Below are positions 30,900-39,616 of a stretch of 64,000 bases of DNA, piece after piece. The notes below the pieces were generated by a model that saw nothing but the letters and a program-made list of their open reading frames with translations, was not told the DNA's origin and ran no database searches. Source of the DNA: CALVGQ01 sp964370435 (GTDB taxonomy: Bacteria; Bacillota_I; Bacilli_A; Erysipelotrichales; Erysipelotrichaceae); NCBI GenBank assembly GCA_964370435.1, contig CAYJJG010000007.1:13981-77980 (forward strand). The letters run 5' to 3'. The position numbers and the translations under genes were made by a program. The first letter of the stretch is position 1; every line of letters starts with the position of its first letter.

Positions 30900-32987
30900 A
30901 TGAATAAATCAAATCCCTTTAGTAACTTTGGCTCTTTAGTCTTCAATGAACACCTTATGAAAGAGCGTTTGCCTCACCCTTCTTATATCGCTTGGAAAAA
31001 AACGGTATCAAAAGAAAGTAAATTAGACCGCAATACCGCCGATGACATTGCCCACGCAATGAAACGTTGGGCTTTAGAAAACAACTGTACTCATTTCACT
31101 CACTGGTTTCAACCGATGACCGGATCGACAGCTGAAAAACATGAATCTTTTATTGAACCCGATAGGGACAATATGCCCTTAGTACGTTTTTCAGGAAAAA
31201 GTTTAATCAAAGGTGAACCTGATGCATCTAGCTTTCCAAGTGGTGGACTTCGCGCAACATTTGAAGCTCGTGGTTATACTTATTGGGACTGCACAAGCCC
31301 AGCATTTATTCGTGATAATGTACTTTGTATTCCTACTGTATTTATCTCTTATACAGGAGAAAGTTTAGATAAAAAATCACCACTTTTAAAATCTTGCGAT
31401 GCGGTAGATAGTGCAGCCACAAAGATTGTAAATATCTTTGGCGATAAAGATGTCAAACATGTATCTCCTATGGTAGGGCTTGAACAAGAGTATTTTTTAA
31501 TCGATCGAGGTTTTTACGAAAAAAGACTCGATCTAAAATTATGTCAAAGAACCCTTTTTGGTGCACTACCACCAAAAGCTCAAGAAATGGATGACCACTA
31601 TTTCGGAAGCATTCCAACACGTGTGGCTGCATTTATGAAAGAAGTAAATGAAGAACTTTGGAAACTAGGAATATATGCAAAAGCTGAACACAACGAAGTT
31701 GCACCTTGCCAATTTGAACTAGCACCTGTATTTTCTCACGTAAATATTGCCGTAGATCAAAATCAATTAACTATGGATATTTTAAAGAAAACAGCAGAAA
31801 AACATGGTTTCGCATGTCTTCTTCATGAAAAGCCTTTTAAAGGAATTAATGGTTCAGGAAAGCACAACAATTATTCTCTAGTTAGTGATGATAAACAAAA
31901 CTTATTTGAACCTGGGGATAAACCTTCTGAAAATGTACGCTTTTTACTCTTTGTCTGCGCCTTTATTAAAGCGGTTGACACTTACCCTGAATTACTTCGT
32001 ATTGTTGCATCTGGAGCTGGAAATGATCATCGTTTAGGAGCAAGCGAGGCACCTCCTGCAATCATCTCTATATATATGGGTGATGTCATCGAAAACATTT
32101 TATTAAACCTTGAGGACGGAGCTTACCAAGGAAATAAAAACGAAAATGACAACAACTTTAATTCTATTGGTGGTTTATCTTATGTGCCAAAAGATAATAC
32201 GGACCGTAATCGCACATCACCAATGGCATTCACCGGAAATAAATTTGAATTTAGAATGGTAGGCTCTTCTTTATCCTCCGCTTCAGCTAATATTGCTTTA
32301 AACACTATGCTTGCAGATGTATTAAATGATATAGCTTTAGAGTTAGAAGATTTAAAATATAAACAAGATATACGCGAGAAAGCTTTAAAAATTTGCAAAC
32401 GCATAATTAAAGATCATAAGCGTATCCTATTCTCAAAAGATGGTTACTCAGATGATTGGAAAGATGAAGCCCAACAACGTGGCTTAGTAAATATTCCATC
32501 TTATATCGAAGCAGTTGGATACTACACTAGCGATAAAATCATTAAACTTTATTCAAAAAATAACGTGTTTAATGAAAAAGAGCTTGAAGCTCGCAAAGAC
32601 ATTCTAATTGAACAGTACAATAACACCATTAATATCGAAACCAAAACTATGAATACAATGATACACAAGGAAATCATCCCAAATATAATCAAGCATTTGA
32701 ATTTATTATATAAAGTACCATCATCAGTAATATCTACTAGCTATTTTACAGAAATTATCGAACGATTAACTACTACCATTGAAGACTTAAACAAATTAAG
32801 TTTCAGTTGTAGTGAATTAATCACAGAATTAAACCAGTTAGATGATAAATTAAATTGTGGCTTACGTATTCGCAAAGAAGTAGTTCCATTATTGGATGCC
32901 ATGCGAACTATTATTGATGACTATGAAAACATCGCCCCAAAAGAATGTTACAACATCCCAACCTATTCAGATATGTTATTTAAATAA
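30900..32987 (+). CDS. glnA: glutamine synthetase type III
   Basis: A 695-residue GSIII, the large glutamine synthetase type of anaerobes and cyanobacteria. The GSIII-specific opening (NPFSNFGSLVFNE) and WFQPMTGSTAEKHESFI are followed by FPSGGLRATFEARGYT, the metal-binding VGLEQEYFLID (near 190), GIYAKAEHNEVAPCQFELAP, the ATP-site segment INGSGKHNNYSL (near 316) and GNDHRLGASEAPPAI. It makes glutamine from glutamate, ammonia and ATP. AAAGGAG site and a good promoter; monocistronic. It would assimilate ammonia released by glycine cleavage. Confidence 0.97.
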   Translation: MNKSNPFSNFGSLVFNEHLMKERLPHPSYIAWKKTVSKESKLDRNTADDIAHAMKRWALENNCTHFTHWFQPMTGSTAEKHESFIEPDRDNMPLVRFSGKSLIKGEPDASSFPSGGLRATFEARGYTYWDCTSPAFIRDNVLCIPTVFISYTGESLDKKSPLLKSCDAVDSAATKIVNIFGDKDVKHVSPMVGLEQEYFLIDRGFYEKRLDLKLCQRTLFGALPPKAQEMDDHYFGSIPTRVAAFMKEVNEELWKLGIYAKAEHNEVAPCQFELAPVFSHVNIAVDQNQLTMDILKKTAEKHGFACLLHEKPFKGINGSGKHNNYSLVSDDKQNLFEPGDKPSENVRFLLFVCAFIKAVDTYPELLRIVASGAGNDHRLGASEAPPAIISIYMGDVIENILLNLEDGAYQGNKNENDNNFNSIGGLSYVPKDNTDRNRTSPMAFTGNKFEFRMVGSSLSSASANIALNTMLADVLNDIALELEDLKYKQDIREKALKICKRIIKDHKRILFSKDGYSDDWKDEAQQRGLVNIPSYIEAVGYYTSDKIIKLYSKNNVFNEKELEARKDILIEQYNNTINIETKTMNTMIHKEIIPNIIKHLNLLYKVPSSVISTSYFTEIIERLTTTIEDLNKLSFSCSELITELNQLDDKLNCGLRIRKEVVPLLDAMRTIIDDYENIAPKECYNIPTYSDMLFK

Positions 32988-33019
32988 AATACAAAAAAAT
33001 AGATTTATTTATGTAAAAA

Positions 33020-33074
33020 TAAAAGGCAACCTTGTAAAGAAGAACACTTGTTTCTTCCTGCAAAGCTGCCTTTT
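33020..33074. terminator. bidirectional terminator between glnA and the AI-2E exporter gene
   Basis: Outer arms AAAAGGCA / TGCCTTTT enclose a second imperfect stem (AAGAA...TTCTT); the outer A/T tracts serve both convergent genes. Confidence 0.75.
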
Positions 33075-33099
33075 GTCTATTATTTATTAACTGTATATT

Positions 33100-34239
33100 T
33101 TAATCAACAGTTATTTTCTTTTGTTGCAATCTCTTTTTGATATCCTTTTTAACTAAGATATAAATTATAGAGAAGACCGGCACCCCTAAAAACATCCCGA
33201 CAATTCCAAATAGCGATCCACCAACAATAATCGCAAACATCACCCATAGTGCAGGAAGCCCCATAGAATTACCTAAAATTTTAGGACCCAAGATATTACC
33301 ATCAAATTGTTGTAAAGCTAAAATCCATATTGCAAAAATCAATGATTCTTGAGGACTTGTAATCAATAATATAATTAGTCCAGGTATTGCTCCTATAAAA
33401 GGACCAAAGAAAGGAATCATATTAGTTACACCGACAATAAAACTGATTAATAATGCAAAATCAATTCTTAAAAGTGTCATCCCAATATAACACAATATAC
33501 CAATAATTAATGAATCAATGGATTTACCAACCACAAACATTCTAAACATTGTACTAGAAGTTGCTGCTAACTCTTGTAGCCAATCAGCATGCTTTTTATT
33601 GAATACAGCATAAACAAGTTGTTTAACATTACGGTAAAAACGCTCTTTATCTAGCATAATATATACTGCAACAATCAGGGCAATAAAGAAATTAACAAAA
33701 TTCGTCATGAAATTTAAAGAGTAATCTAATACTACTGGCACTTGTTCAGTAAAGATATTTACTGCATTTTCAATATTTTCAGTGATGTAGTCATTAGCCC
33801 AATTGTAAATATCATTGATAACCTCTACTTCACTTAATAGTTCCGAAAAATAAACACTACTTTCAGCAATTGATACTGCATAATTATCAATAAAAATACG
33901 AATACTATTTATTACTTGTGAGCCAACTAATACTACAAAACTTAAACACACAACAATAAAAATAAATACTGTTAATGTTACCGATAGCTTACGTTTTGTT
34001 CCATTAGACAAGGATAATTTCTTAAATAAACCATATTCAATCTTATTGCATAACACCCCTAGTAAGAAGGATAATGCGAACCCTAATATAAAAGGTGTTA
34101 TGACTTTAATAAGTCCATCAATGAAATCATAAATAGGATCAATATTGTATATCAATAAATAAAAGGCAACAATAATAATGCCACTTATGGAAAACGTTAA
34201 TATCTTTTCTTGCATTTCTTGCGTAATTTTTGATCTCAT
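33100..34239 (-). CDS. AI-2E family (PerM/YtvI-like) transporter
   Basis: A 379-residue membrane protein of the UPF0118/AI-2E exporter family, with about seven helices in the usual pattern. The central helical region (residues about 120-160) is amphipathic, and the C-terminal half has the conserved GVTNMIPFFGPFIGAIPG and FDGNILGPKILGNSMGL. Members export various small molecules or act as sodium/proton antiporters, and one group is sporulation-linked. The substrate cannot be inferred. Confidence 0.92.
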   Translation of the reverse strand: MRSKITQEMQEKILTFSISGIIIVAFYLLIYNIDPIYDFIDGLIKVITPFILGFALSFLLGVLCNKIEYGLFKKLSLSNGTKRKLSVTLTVFIFIVVCLSFVVLVGSQVINSIRIFIDNYAVSIAESSVYFSELLSEVEVINDIYNWANDYITENIENAVNIFTEQVPVVLDYSLNFMTNFVNFFIALIVAVYIMLDKERFYRNVKQLVYAVFNKKHADWLQELAATSSTMFRMFVVGKSIDSLIIGILCYIGMTLLRIDFALLISFIVGVTNMIPFFGPFIGAIPGLIILLITSPQESLIFAIWILALQQFDGNILGPKILGNSMGLPALWVMFAIIVGGSLFGIVGMFLGVPVFSIIYILVKKDIKKRLQQKKITVD

Positions 34240-34363
34240 TTTATCACCGTTTCTTTCTATATCATTTTAACATGAACCCCTTAACAATATCTATTAATTT
34301 AACAAAAAACATGATAAACTATTATTTATAAAAATTTAAGAAAATCTTTAGAAGGAGTATACT

Positions 34364-34849
34364 ATGTTATATCTATTAATAGGGTCAGCACTAGGATCAT
34401 TACTATTATTTTCATTTTTAAAAGAGTATCAAAGAATGCTTAAAGAAACAAAGAAAATATTACTTACTAGAAAAGATTATCAACTAAACAATCATGCATT
34501 AGGTGTTCAGATAGTTAGTGTTATTGGTATTTTATTAGGAATTATCACTGCCTTTATCGGAGAGCTTACGGCTGATCAAGTTAGCGCTGCTTTAGGCATT
34601 GCATTAACACTAATTTTTGTAGGACAATTTTTTCTTCTTGGTTATCGAAATCGTTATTGGTCAAATGAAGATAGTATTGTTACAAGTGGTAAACTAATTA
34701 AATTCAAATCCGTTAAACAGATTAAAAAATTCAGATCACTAGCTGCTTCTAACTATTCTATTATTACCTTTAGCGGTCAAGATATTATGGTTTCTAAAAA
34801 AACAGCATTGTTTCTTAGTGACAAGACAAAGAAAAGTATTAGTAAATAA
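34364..34849 (+). CDS. small membrane protein of unknown family
   Basis: A 161-residue protein with three membrane segments (about 1-18, 46-64 and 74-93), a basic loop between the first two (KETKKILLTRKDYQ), and a C-terminal cytosolic part of about 60 residues that is strongly basic and beta-like (GKLIKFKSVKQIKKFRS...NYSIITFSGQDIMVSKKTALFLS). This tail looks like a PH-like/bacterial membrane-associated domain, but I do not recognise the family. AGAAGGAG precedes the start; the nuclease-fold gene follows 32 nt later. Confidence 0.7.
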   Translation: MLYLLIGSALGSLLLFSFLKEYQRMLKETKKILLTRKDYQLNNHALGVQIVSVIGILLGIITAFIGELTADQVSAALGIALTLIFVGQFFLLGYRNRYWSNEDSIVTSGKLIKFKSVKQIKKFRSLAASNYSIITFSGQDIMVSKKTALFLSDKTKKSISK

Positions 34850-34881
34850 ACTAATGCTTTTGTTTTAAATGAGGTGAGTTT

Positions 34882-35649
34882 ATGAAAGTAATGTCTTTTA
34901 ATTTAAAAAATGATACACAATTCACAACACATAAAATGCGTTGGGAAAACAGAAAAAATCATGTATTAAATATTATCCATACTTATAAACCCGATGTTAT
35001 TGGTGTCCAAGAATTAACACCCTCTATAAAGATACAACTTCAAGAGCTTCTTCCTGAATATAACTTCTCAGGAAAAGGCAGATATAATTCTTTAACACGC
35101 TTTAATGAACAAACAGATATTGCCTATCGCAGAGATAAATATCGTCCTATAGAAGAGTCCACTTTTTGGCTCTCTAAAACACCTGAACTTCCTGGAAGTC
35201 GATTATGGTCTAGTATATTCCCAAGAATATGCACTTATGTTAAATTACAAGATATTAAGACTGATAAAAGCTTTGTAGTATTCAATACCCACTTAGACCA
35301 CTTACTTCCTTACACCCGCAGAAAAGAACTGACAATATTAGCAGATATCCTTAAACAAACAAAGGAACCTTTAATCTTAATGGGCGATTTTAATACCAAT
35401 TTAAATAGTGCAGCCTTTAAGAGTTTCTTTGAAAAAATTAATTTTTTAAACGATACCTATAGTCAAGTTCAACATTTAGGACACAACACCATTCATGCCG
35501 GTTTTGGATTTATAAGACAAAAAACTAGACCTATTGACTATATCTTTACCAGTACATCTTTTAAAGTAAAAACCTGCATCATTATCACTACCGATTTCAA
35601 TGGTGCCTATCCCTCAGATCATTATCCAATATATTGTGAATTAGAATAG
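34882..35649 (+). CDS. endonuclease/exonuclease/phosphatase family protein
   Basis: A 255-residue cytosolic EEP-fold hydrolase. Metal and catalytic motifs in order: MSFNLKND, VIGVQELTP (Glu), FVVFNTHLDH (His), LILMGDFNTN (Asp/Asn), PIDYIFTS (Asp) and SDHYPIYCEL (catalytic Asp-His). Substrate unknown; the group includes nucleases, sphingomyelinases and inositol phosphatases. No signal peptide. It is 9 nt upstream of the chromate transporter halves and likely shares their transcript. Confidence 0.9.
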   Translation: MKVMSFNLKNDTQFTTHKMRWENRKNHVLNIIHTYKPDVIGVQELTPSIKIQLQELLPEYNFSGKGRYNSLTRFNEQTDIAYRRDKYRPIEESTFWLSKTPELPGSRLWSSIFPRICTYVKLQDIKTDKSFVVFNTHLDHLLPYTRRKELTILADILKQTKEPLILMGDFNTNLNSAAFKSFFEKINFLNDTYSQVQHLGHNTIHAGFGFIRQKTRPIDYIFTSTSFKVKTCIIITTDFNGAYPSDHYPIYCELE

Positions 35650-35658
35650 GAGAATTTA

Positions 35659-36201
35659 ATGAATACATATCTTAATTTATTTAGTACTTTCTTTAAAATG
35701 GGTGCAGTAACCTTTGGTGGTGGTTATGCCATGCTTCCTATACTTGAAAAAGAAGTTGTCGAAAGACATCAGTGGGTTTCAAAAGAAGATTTAATGGATT
35801 ATTATGCTGTTGCTCAGTGTACCCCTGGAATTATTGCCATCAATGTCGCTACCTTTGTAGGCTATAATGAAAAAGGCCTTATAGGAAGCATCTTTTCTAC
35901 AGCCGGTATTGTAGCACCATCACTTATCATCATAACCATTATTGCTGCATTTATTACTAACTTCACTGAATTAAGCATCGTAGTACATGCATTAAATGGA
36001 TTAAGAGTTGGTATCAGCGCAATAGTGCTTCACTCGATTTATAAACTTGCCAAAAATAGTATCAAAGATTTATTTTCCATTACACTATTTTTAATCACCT
36101 TTATGGTTTCCCTTTTATTTGATGTCTCTGTTATTATTCTTACTATAATGGCTATTGTTGTGGGTATCATAAAAATGAAAGTAGGTAGCAGCCATGAATA
36201 A
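35659..36201 (+). CDS. chromate transporter family half-protein, first subunit
   Basis: A 180-residue CHR-domain protein with five to six membrane helices. FFKMGAVTFGGGYAMLPILEKEVVERHQWVS and AVAQCTPGIIAINVATFVGY are the family signatures. Short CHR proteins work as a pair of adjacent half-size genes with opposite topology. The stop overlaps the second half by 8 nt. Reported substrates include chromate; the natural anion is uncertain. Confidence 0.93.
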   Translation: MNTYLNLFSTFFKMGAVTFGGGYAMLPILEKEVVERHQWVSKEDLMDYYAVAQCTPGIIAINVATFVGYNEKGLIGSIFSTAGIVAPSLIIITIIAAFITNFTELSIVVHALNGLRVGISAIVLHSIYKLAKNSIKDLFSITLFLITFMVSLLFDVSVIILTIMAIVVGIIKMKVGSSHE

Positions 36202-36760
36202 TTTACTTCTTTTATTTTTTGAATTCTTTAAAACAGGTTTATTCGCTCTTGGAGGTGGCTTAGCTACCATTCCATTCTTGAGTCAAATGGGCGAACATTA
36301 TGGTTGGTTTAGTGCCCAAACCCTAGCTGATATGATTGCCATATCAGAAAGTACACCTGGAGCTATCGGAGTTAATATGGCAACCTATACTGGATATCAC
36401 TTAGAGGGTATCTTAGGAGCTTTTGTGGCTACACTTGGTCTAGTTACCCCTAGTGTAATTATCATCAATATCATCGCACGATTTTTAAAGCGATTTAAAG
36501 AAAGCAGCTATGTACGTGCTGCATTTGATGGAATTCGACCTACAGTTTTAGCACTAATACTAGTAGCTGTATTAGGCATTCTTACTTCGTCAGTAATATT
36601 TGTAGACAAAGCTATTATAAGTGGTAATATCTTAGATATGTTTAATATAAAAACAAGCATATTATTTACCCTTGTTTTAGTTGGTGTGTTTAAATTCAAA
36701 CTGCATCCCATCTTTTGGATTACATTTTCTGCCTTTGTTGGAATACTATTTCAATTCTAA
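36194..36760 (+). CDS. chromate transporter family half-protein, second subunit
   Basis: A 188-residue partner of the preceding gene. FFKTGLFALGGGLATIPFLSQMGEHYGWFS and AISESTPGAIGVNMATYTGYHLEG repeat the CHR motif. It diverges from the first half (roughly a third identical by eye), as usual for these pairs. Followed by a strong terminator. Confidence 0.93.
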   Translation: MNNLLLLFFEFFKTGLFALGGGLATIPFLSQMGEHYGWFSAQTLADMIAISESTPGAIGVNMATYTGYHLEGILGAFVATLGLVTPSVIIINIIARFLKRFKESSYVRAAFDGIRPTVLALILVAVLGILTSSVIFVDKAIISGNILDMFNIKTSILFTLVLVGVFKFKLHPIFWITFSAFVGILFQF

Positions 36761-36781
36761 AGTTTTTATAACATACTTTAG

Positions 36782-36816
36782 GCACTTATCAATTTTTATG
36801 TTGATAAGTGCTTTTT
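36782..36816 (+). terminator. terminator of the chromate-transporter operon
   Basis: Perfect 11-bp stem GCACTTATCAA / TTGATAAGTGC, 8-nt loop, followed by five T. Confidence 0.93.
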
Positions 36817-36902
36817 ACTATCCTTATGCAAGTATCTTTTGGGACATAATAAAACAGCTTATATCTTTTGAAATAATTAAAATTTTTAAAGTGCGTTTAA
36901 GG

Positions 36903-36978
36903 TTAAGTTTATATAATATGTTCGTATAATACAAAATAGGCAATTTGTTTTGTATAGACTGACAAGAAATATTTGTCA
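36903..36978 (+). promoter_or_regulatory. promoter and two inverted repeats upstream of the GT2 fusion gene
   Basis: TTAAGT, a 16-nt spacer and TATAAT (36925-36930) are followed at once by the inverted repeat ATACAAAA-N11-TTTTGTAT (36929-36955), then by TGACAA-N7-TTGTCA (36960-36978). The first lies where a repressor would block the transcription start; the second lies in the leader. Confidence 0.45.
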
Positions 36979-36998
36979 ATGAACTTAAGGAGGTTTAT

Positions 36999-38993
36999 GT
37001 GCAGAATACTATAATCATCATACCGGCATATCAGCCGACTAACAAATTGATAACTTTGTTAGAAGAACTTAAAGAAAATAAGTTTGATAATATAGTTATC
37101 ATAGACGATGGGAGTGATGCTTCTTGTTCATCTGTACTTACAGAAGCTAAGGAGCTTGGCTGCTTTATTATAAGGCATCAAAAAAACAAAGGTAAAGGAG
37201 TGGCTTTAAAAACAGGATTTAAGTTTGCTATCGATAATTTAGATATTAAGCACGGATTTATAACAGCTGATGCTGACGGTCAGCATAAAATTTGTGATAT
37301 TATTAAGGTGACTAATGCCTTAAAATCTAATCCAAACTCACTAATACTTGGAACTCGTGATTTCGAAGCGAAAAACGTACCATTTAAAAGTTATTTCGGC
37401 AATAAAATAACCTCTCGTGCATTTAAAGTAGGCACAGGAGTTTCATGCAAAGACACGCAAACAGGTTTGCGTGGAATACCCACAAACCTTATTGAAACAG
37501 CGCTGAAAACTGAGGGCTTACGATATGAATATGAATATAATTTTCTTGAGGAAGCAGTAAAACTAACTGATATTTACTCAGTTAAAATAGAAACAGTATA
37601 TTTTGACAACAATGAGCAGTCACATTTTCGCCCTTTCCGTGACTCGGTTTTAATATATCAGCGTCCATTAAAATTTATTGCAAGTTCTTTAGCGGGGTTT
37701 CTGACAGATATTATTTTTTTCACAGTAATTTTGCAGACAATGTCACTCTATTCAACAGAAAATATATTGATTGCTACTGTTATATCAAGAATTTTATCAG
37801 GAGTTGTTAATTATATTATAAATAAAAAGTCCGTTTTTCGCTTACAAGGCGATGCTGTATTTAGTTTTATAAAATACTTCGCACTCTTTATATTTATTAT
37901 GGGATGCAGTGCAGTTTCTACGACAGGTCTTGATATGTTACTCGAAAACGCTGTGCTATCCAAAATTATTGCGGATATAACTTTGTTTTTCTTTAGCTAT
38001 TCCATTCAAAAAAACTGGGTGTTTGTCAAAAAGATGAAGAAATGTCAAATATCAAAGGTTTGGAAATCATGTGCTACACTATTTTTGATTATCTATGTTA
38101 GTTTTACCCTGCTTAATAGATTTGTTATACCACAAAATGTTATTGCTTTAGATGATGTAAACACAGAAAATTTTACCGAACAAAATATTACTTCTGACCA
38201 AGATAATTCACAAAATTCCGATATAGAATCCCAAAGTGATACTTCTTTTAGTGAACCAATTATCACAGAAACAAGTTATATCGATGAAAATATACAGGTT
38301 TCCATAAGTACAATTAGGGAGTATGATACAGACATATATATAGCAGATATTATTATAAGTGATAGCTCATATCTAATGGCAGGACTCGCTGAAAACTCGT
38401 TTGGTACAAATGTAAACGAAAAAACCTCTGTTATCGCTGAAGAAAATGATGCAATTATAGCGATTAATGGAGATTACTACGGTTTTAGGGATTATGGATA
38501 TGTAATGCGAAATGGTTACCTTTATCGTGAAACCGAAACGCCTGGCGGGAATGAATCTTTAGTTATTTTCTCCGATGGTAACATGGATATAATAAACGAA
38601 GGTGATGTTCCAGCAGAAGAGCTAGCAGAACTTGGCGCAGTACAAATTTTTTCATTTGGTCCAGGGCTAATTTCCGATGGAGAAATTACTGTTACTGAGA
38701 AAAGCGAAGTTCCTCGTGAAGATGAAAGTAATCCTAGAACTGCAATAGCTATGATAGAACCAAGTCACTATATTTTCATGGTTGCAGACGGCAGAACTAA
38801 GGCCAGTGAAGGGTTATCCCTATATGAAATGGCACAGGTTTTATCCGCTTATGACTGTGAGACAGCGTATAATTTAGATGGTGGCGGTTCAGCTACTATG
38901 GTGTTTATGGGTGAGGTAGTAAACTTCCCAACTACAAACGGCAGAGATTATAAGGAAAGGAGTGTGAGTGATATTGTATACATTGGAAAATAG
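36999..38993 (+). CDS. GT2 glycosyltransferase-GtrA-phosphodiester glycosidase fusion
   Basis: A 664-residue protein of three parts. Residues 1-215 are a family 2 glycosyltransferase of the polyprenyl-phosphate type (IIDDGSD, TADADGQHK, DTQTGLRGIP). Residues about 220-345 are a four-helix GtrA-like domain. After another membrane helix (about 355-377) and an acidic Ser/Asn linker, residues about 425-664 are a NAGPA/DUF2233 phosphodiester glycosidase domain with IAINGDYYGF, NPRTAIAMIE, FMVADGRT and NLDGGGSATMVF, outside the cell. A polyprenyl-linked sugar could thus be made inside, flipped and handled outside by one chain (inference). The start is GTG, with AAGGAGG 5 nt ahead. ATA and TCC codons are commoner than in neighbours, suggesting transfer. 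Confidence 0.88.
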   Translation: MQNTIIIIPAYQPTNKLITLLEELKENKFDNIVIIDDGSDASCSSVLTEAKELGCFIIRHQKNKGKGVALKTGFKFAIDNLDIKHGFITADADGQHKICDIIKVTNALKSNPNSLILGTRDFEAKNVPFKSYFGNKITSRAFKVGTGVSCKDTQTGLRGIPTNLIETALKTEGLRYEYEYNFLEEAVKLTDIYSVKIETVYFDNNEQSHFRPFRDSVLIYQRPLKFIASSLAGFLTDIIFFTVILQTMSLYSTENILIATVISRILSGVVNYIINKKSVFRLQGDAVFSFIKYFALFIFIMGCSAVSTTGLDMLLENAVLSKIIADITLFFFSYSIQKNWVFVKKMKKCQISKVWKSCATLFLIIYVSFTLLNRFVIPQNVIALDDVNTENFTEQNITSDQDNSQNSDIESQSDTSFSEPIITETSYIDENIQVSISTIREYDTDIYIADIIISDSSYLMAGLAENSFGTNVNEKTSVIAEENDAIIAINGDYYGFRDYGYVMRNGYLYRETETPGGNESLVIFSDGNMDIINEGDVPAEELAELGAVQIFSFGPGLISDGEITVTEKSEVPREDESNPRTAIAMIEPSHYIFMVADGRTKASEGLSLYEMAQVLSAYDCETAYNLDGGGSATMVFMGEVVNFPTTNGRDYKERSVSDIVYIGK

Positions 38994-39384
38994 AAAAGAT
39001 ATACAAAAATTTTATATAAATAAAAGAGTTATACCTTATTGCTTTATTACCTTCTTTTGCATGTTGTTTTCATTTATTTATGCGCAGTTTTCTCACGGAG
39101 TAAGTTCACCTCACATGACATATCTTTTTCTTTATCCGCTATTGTTTGGCGTTTTAATAGGGCTACTGTTTTCTATTTTCGAGAAAAAAAGCATAGATTA
39201 TTTCTGGCAATCACACTTTTATCATACTGGTGTTGTAGCACTTATTTTAGGCTCGCTACTAAGGGGTATATTTGATATTGCGGGCACAGCTTCTGTCTAC
39301 CAAACTGCACTAACAATCGGTGGAGCTGGTATGGTATTCTGTGGTGTTATAGGTTTTGCATTTTCTAAAATAAAGCAACAGTAA
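38968..39384 (+). CDS. four-helix membrane protein coupled to the GT2 fusion
   Basis: A 138-residue protein that starts with GTG inside the 3' end of the preceding gene (26-nt overlap), with AAAGGAG before it. About four membrane helices (about 20-38, 48-66, 85-103 and 112-131) and little else; no motif I recognise. The overlap and shared direction imply that it works with the GT2-GtrA-glycosidase protein, perhaps in the same lipid-linked sugar pathway. Confidence 0.75.
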   Translation: MILYTLENRKDIQKFYINKRVIPYCFITFFCMLFSFIYAQFSHGVSSPHMTYLFLYPLLFGVLIGLLFSIFEKKSIDYFWQSHFYHTGVVALILGSLLRGIFDIAGTASVYQTALTIGGAGMVFCGVIGFAFSKIKQQ

Positions 39385-39401
39385 AGTTAAAAAGGCTTAA
39401 T

Positions 39402-39596
39402 TTAATATAAATTAGCTATAATATTTAATAAATTAGATGTTAATACATTGATGTTTTCTTCATCAAGATGAACATCTTTTTTAGTATGCAAACTCTTAAT
39501 GTAATATCCTAATAATTTCGAATAATTAAATGTAGCAATGCCAATTCCTTTTTTAAAATTAACTTGATCCGATGGAAATAAAACATCAATACAAAA
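39402..39596 (-). pseudogene. C-terminal remnant of an M28-type peptidase
   Basis: On the minus strand an open frame of about 60 codons without a start reads FCIDVLFPSDQVNFKKGIG, then YYIKSLHTKKDVHLDEENIN and a hydrophobic end. This matches the tail of M28 aminopeptidases: SDxxxF for the metal-site Asp region, HTxxD for the last metal ligand, then a DEEN helix. The upstream part is missing and the frame abuts the end of asnB, so it is a deletion remnant, perhaps left when neighbouring genes arrived. The rest of the gap 39385-39613 holds no gene. Confidence 0.55.
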
Positions 39597-39616
39597 GACT
39601 ACCTAAAGTAGTCTTA
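39594..39616 (-). terminator. hairpin at the end of asnB
   Basis: AAGACTAC / GTAGTCTT stem with a short loop overlapping the asnB stop codon, followed on the minus strand by TTTTGTATT. Moderate strength. Confidence 0.6.

Noticed and set aside
36999..39384. possible prophage or integrative element around the GT2 fusion
   Set aside because: No integrase, attachment repeats or phage genes; only codon bias and a flanking gene remnant suggest transfer.
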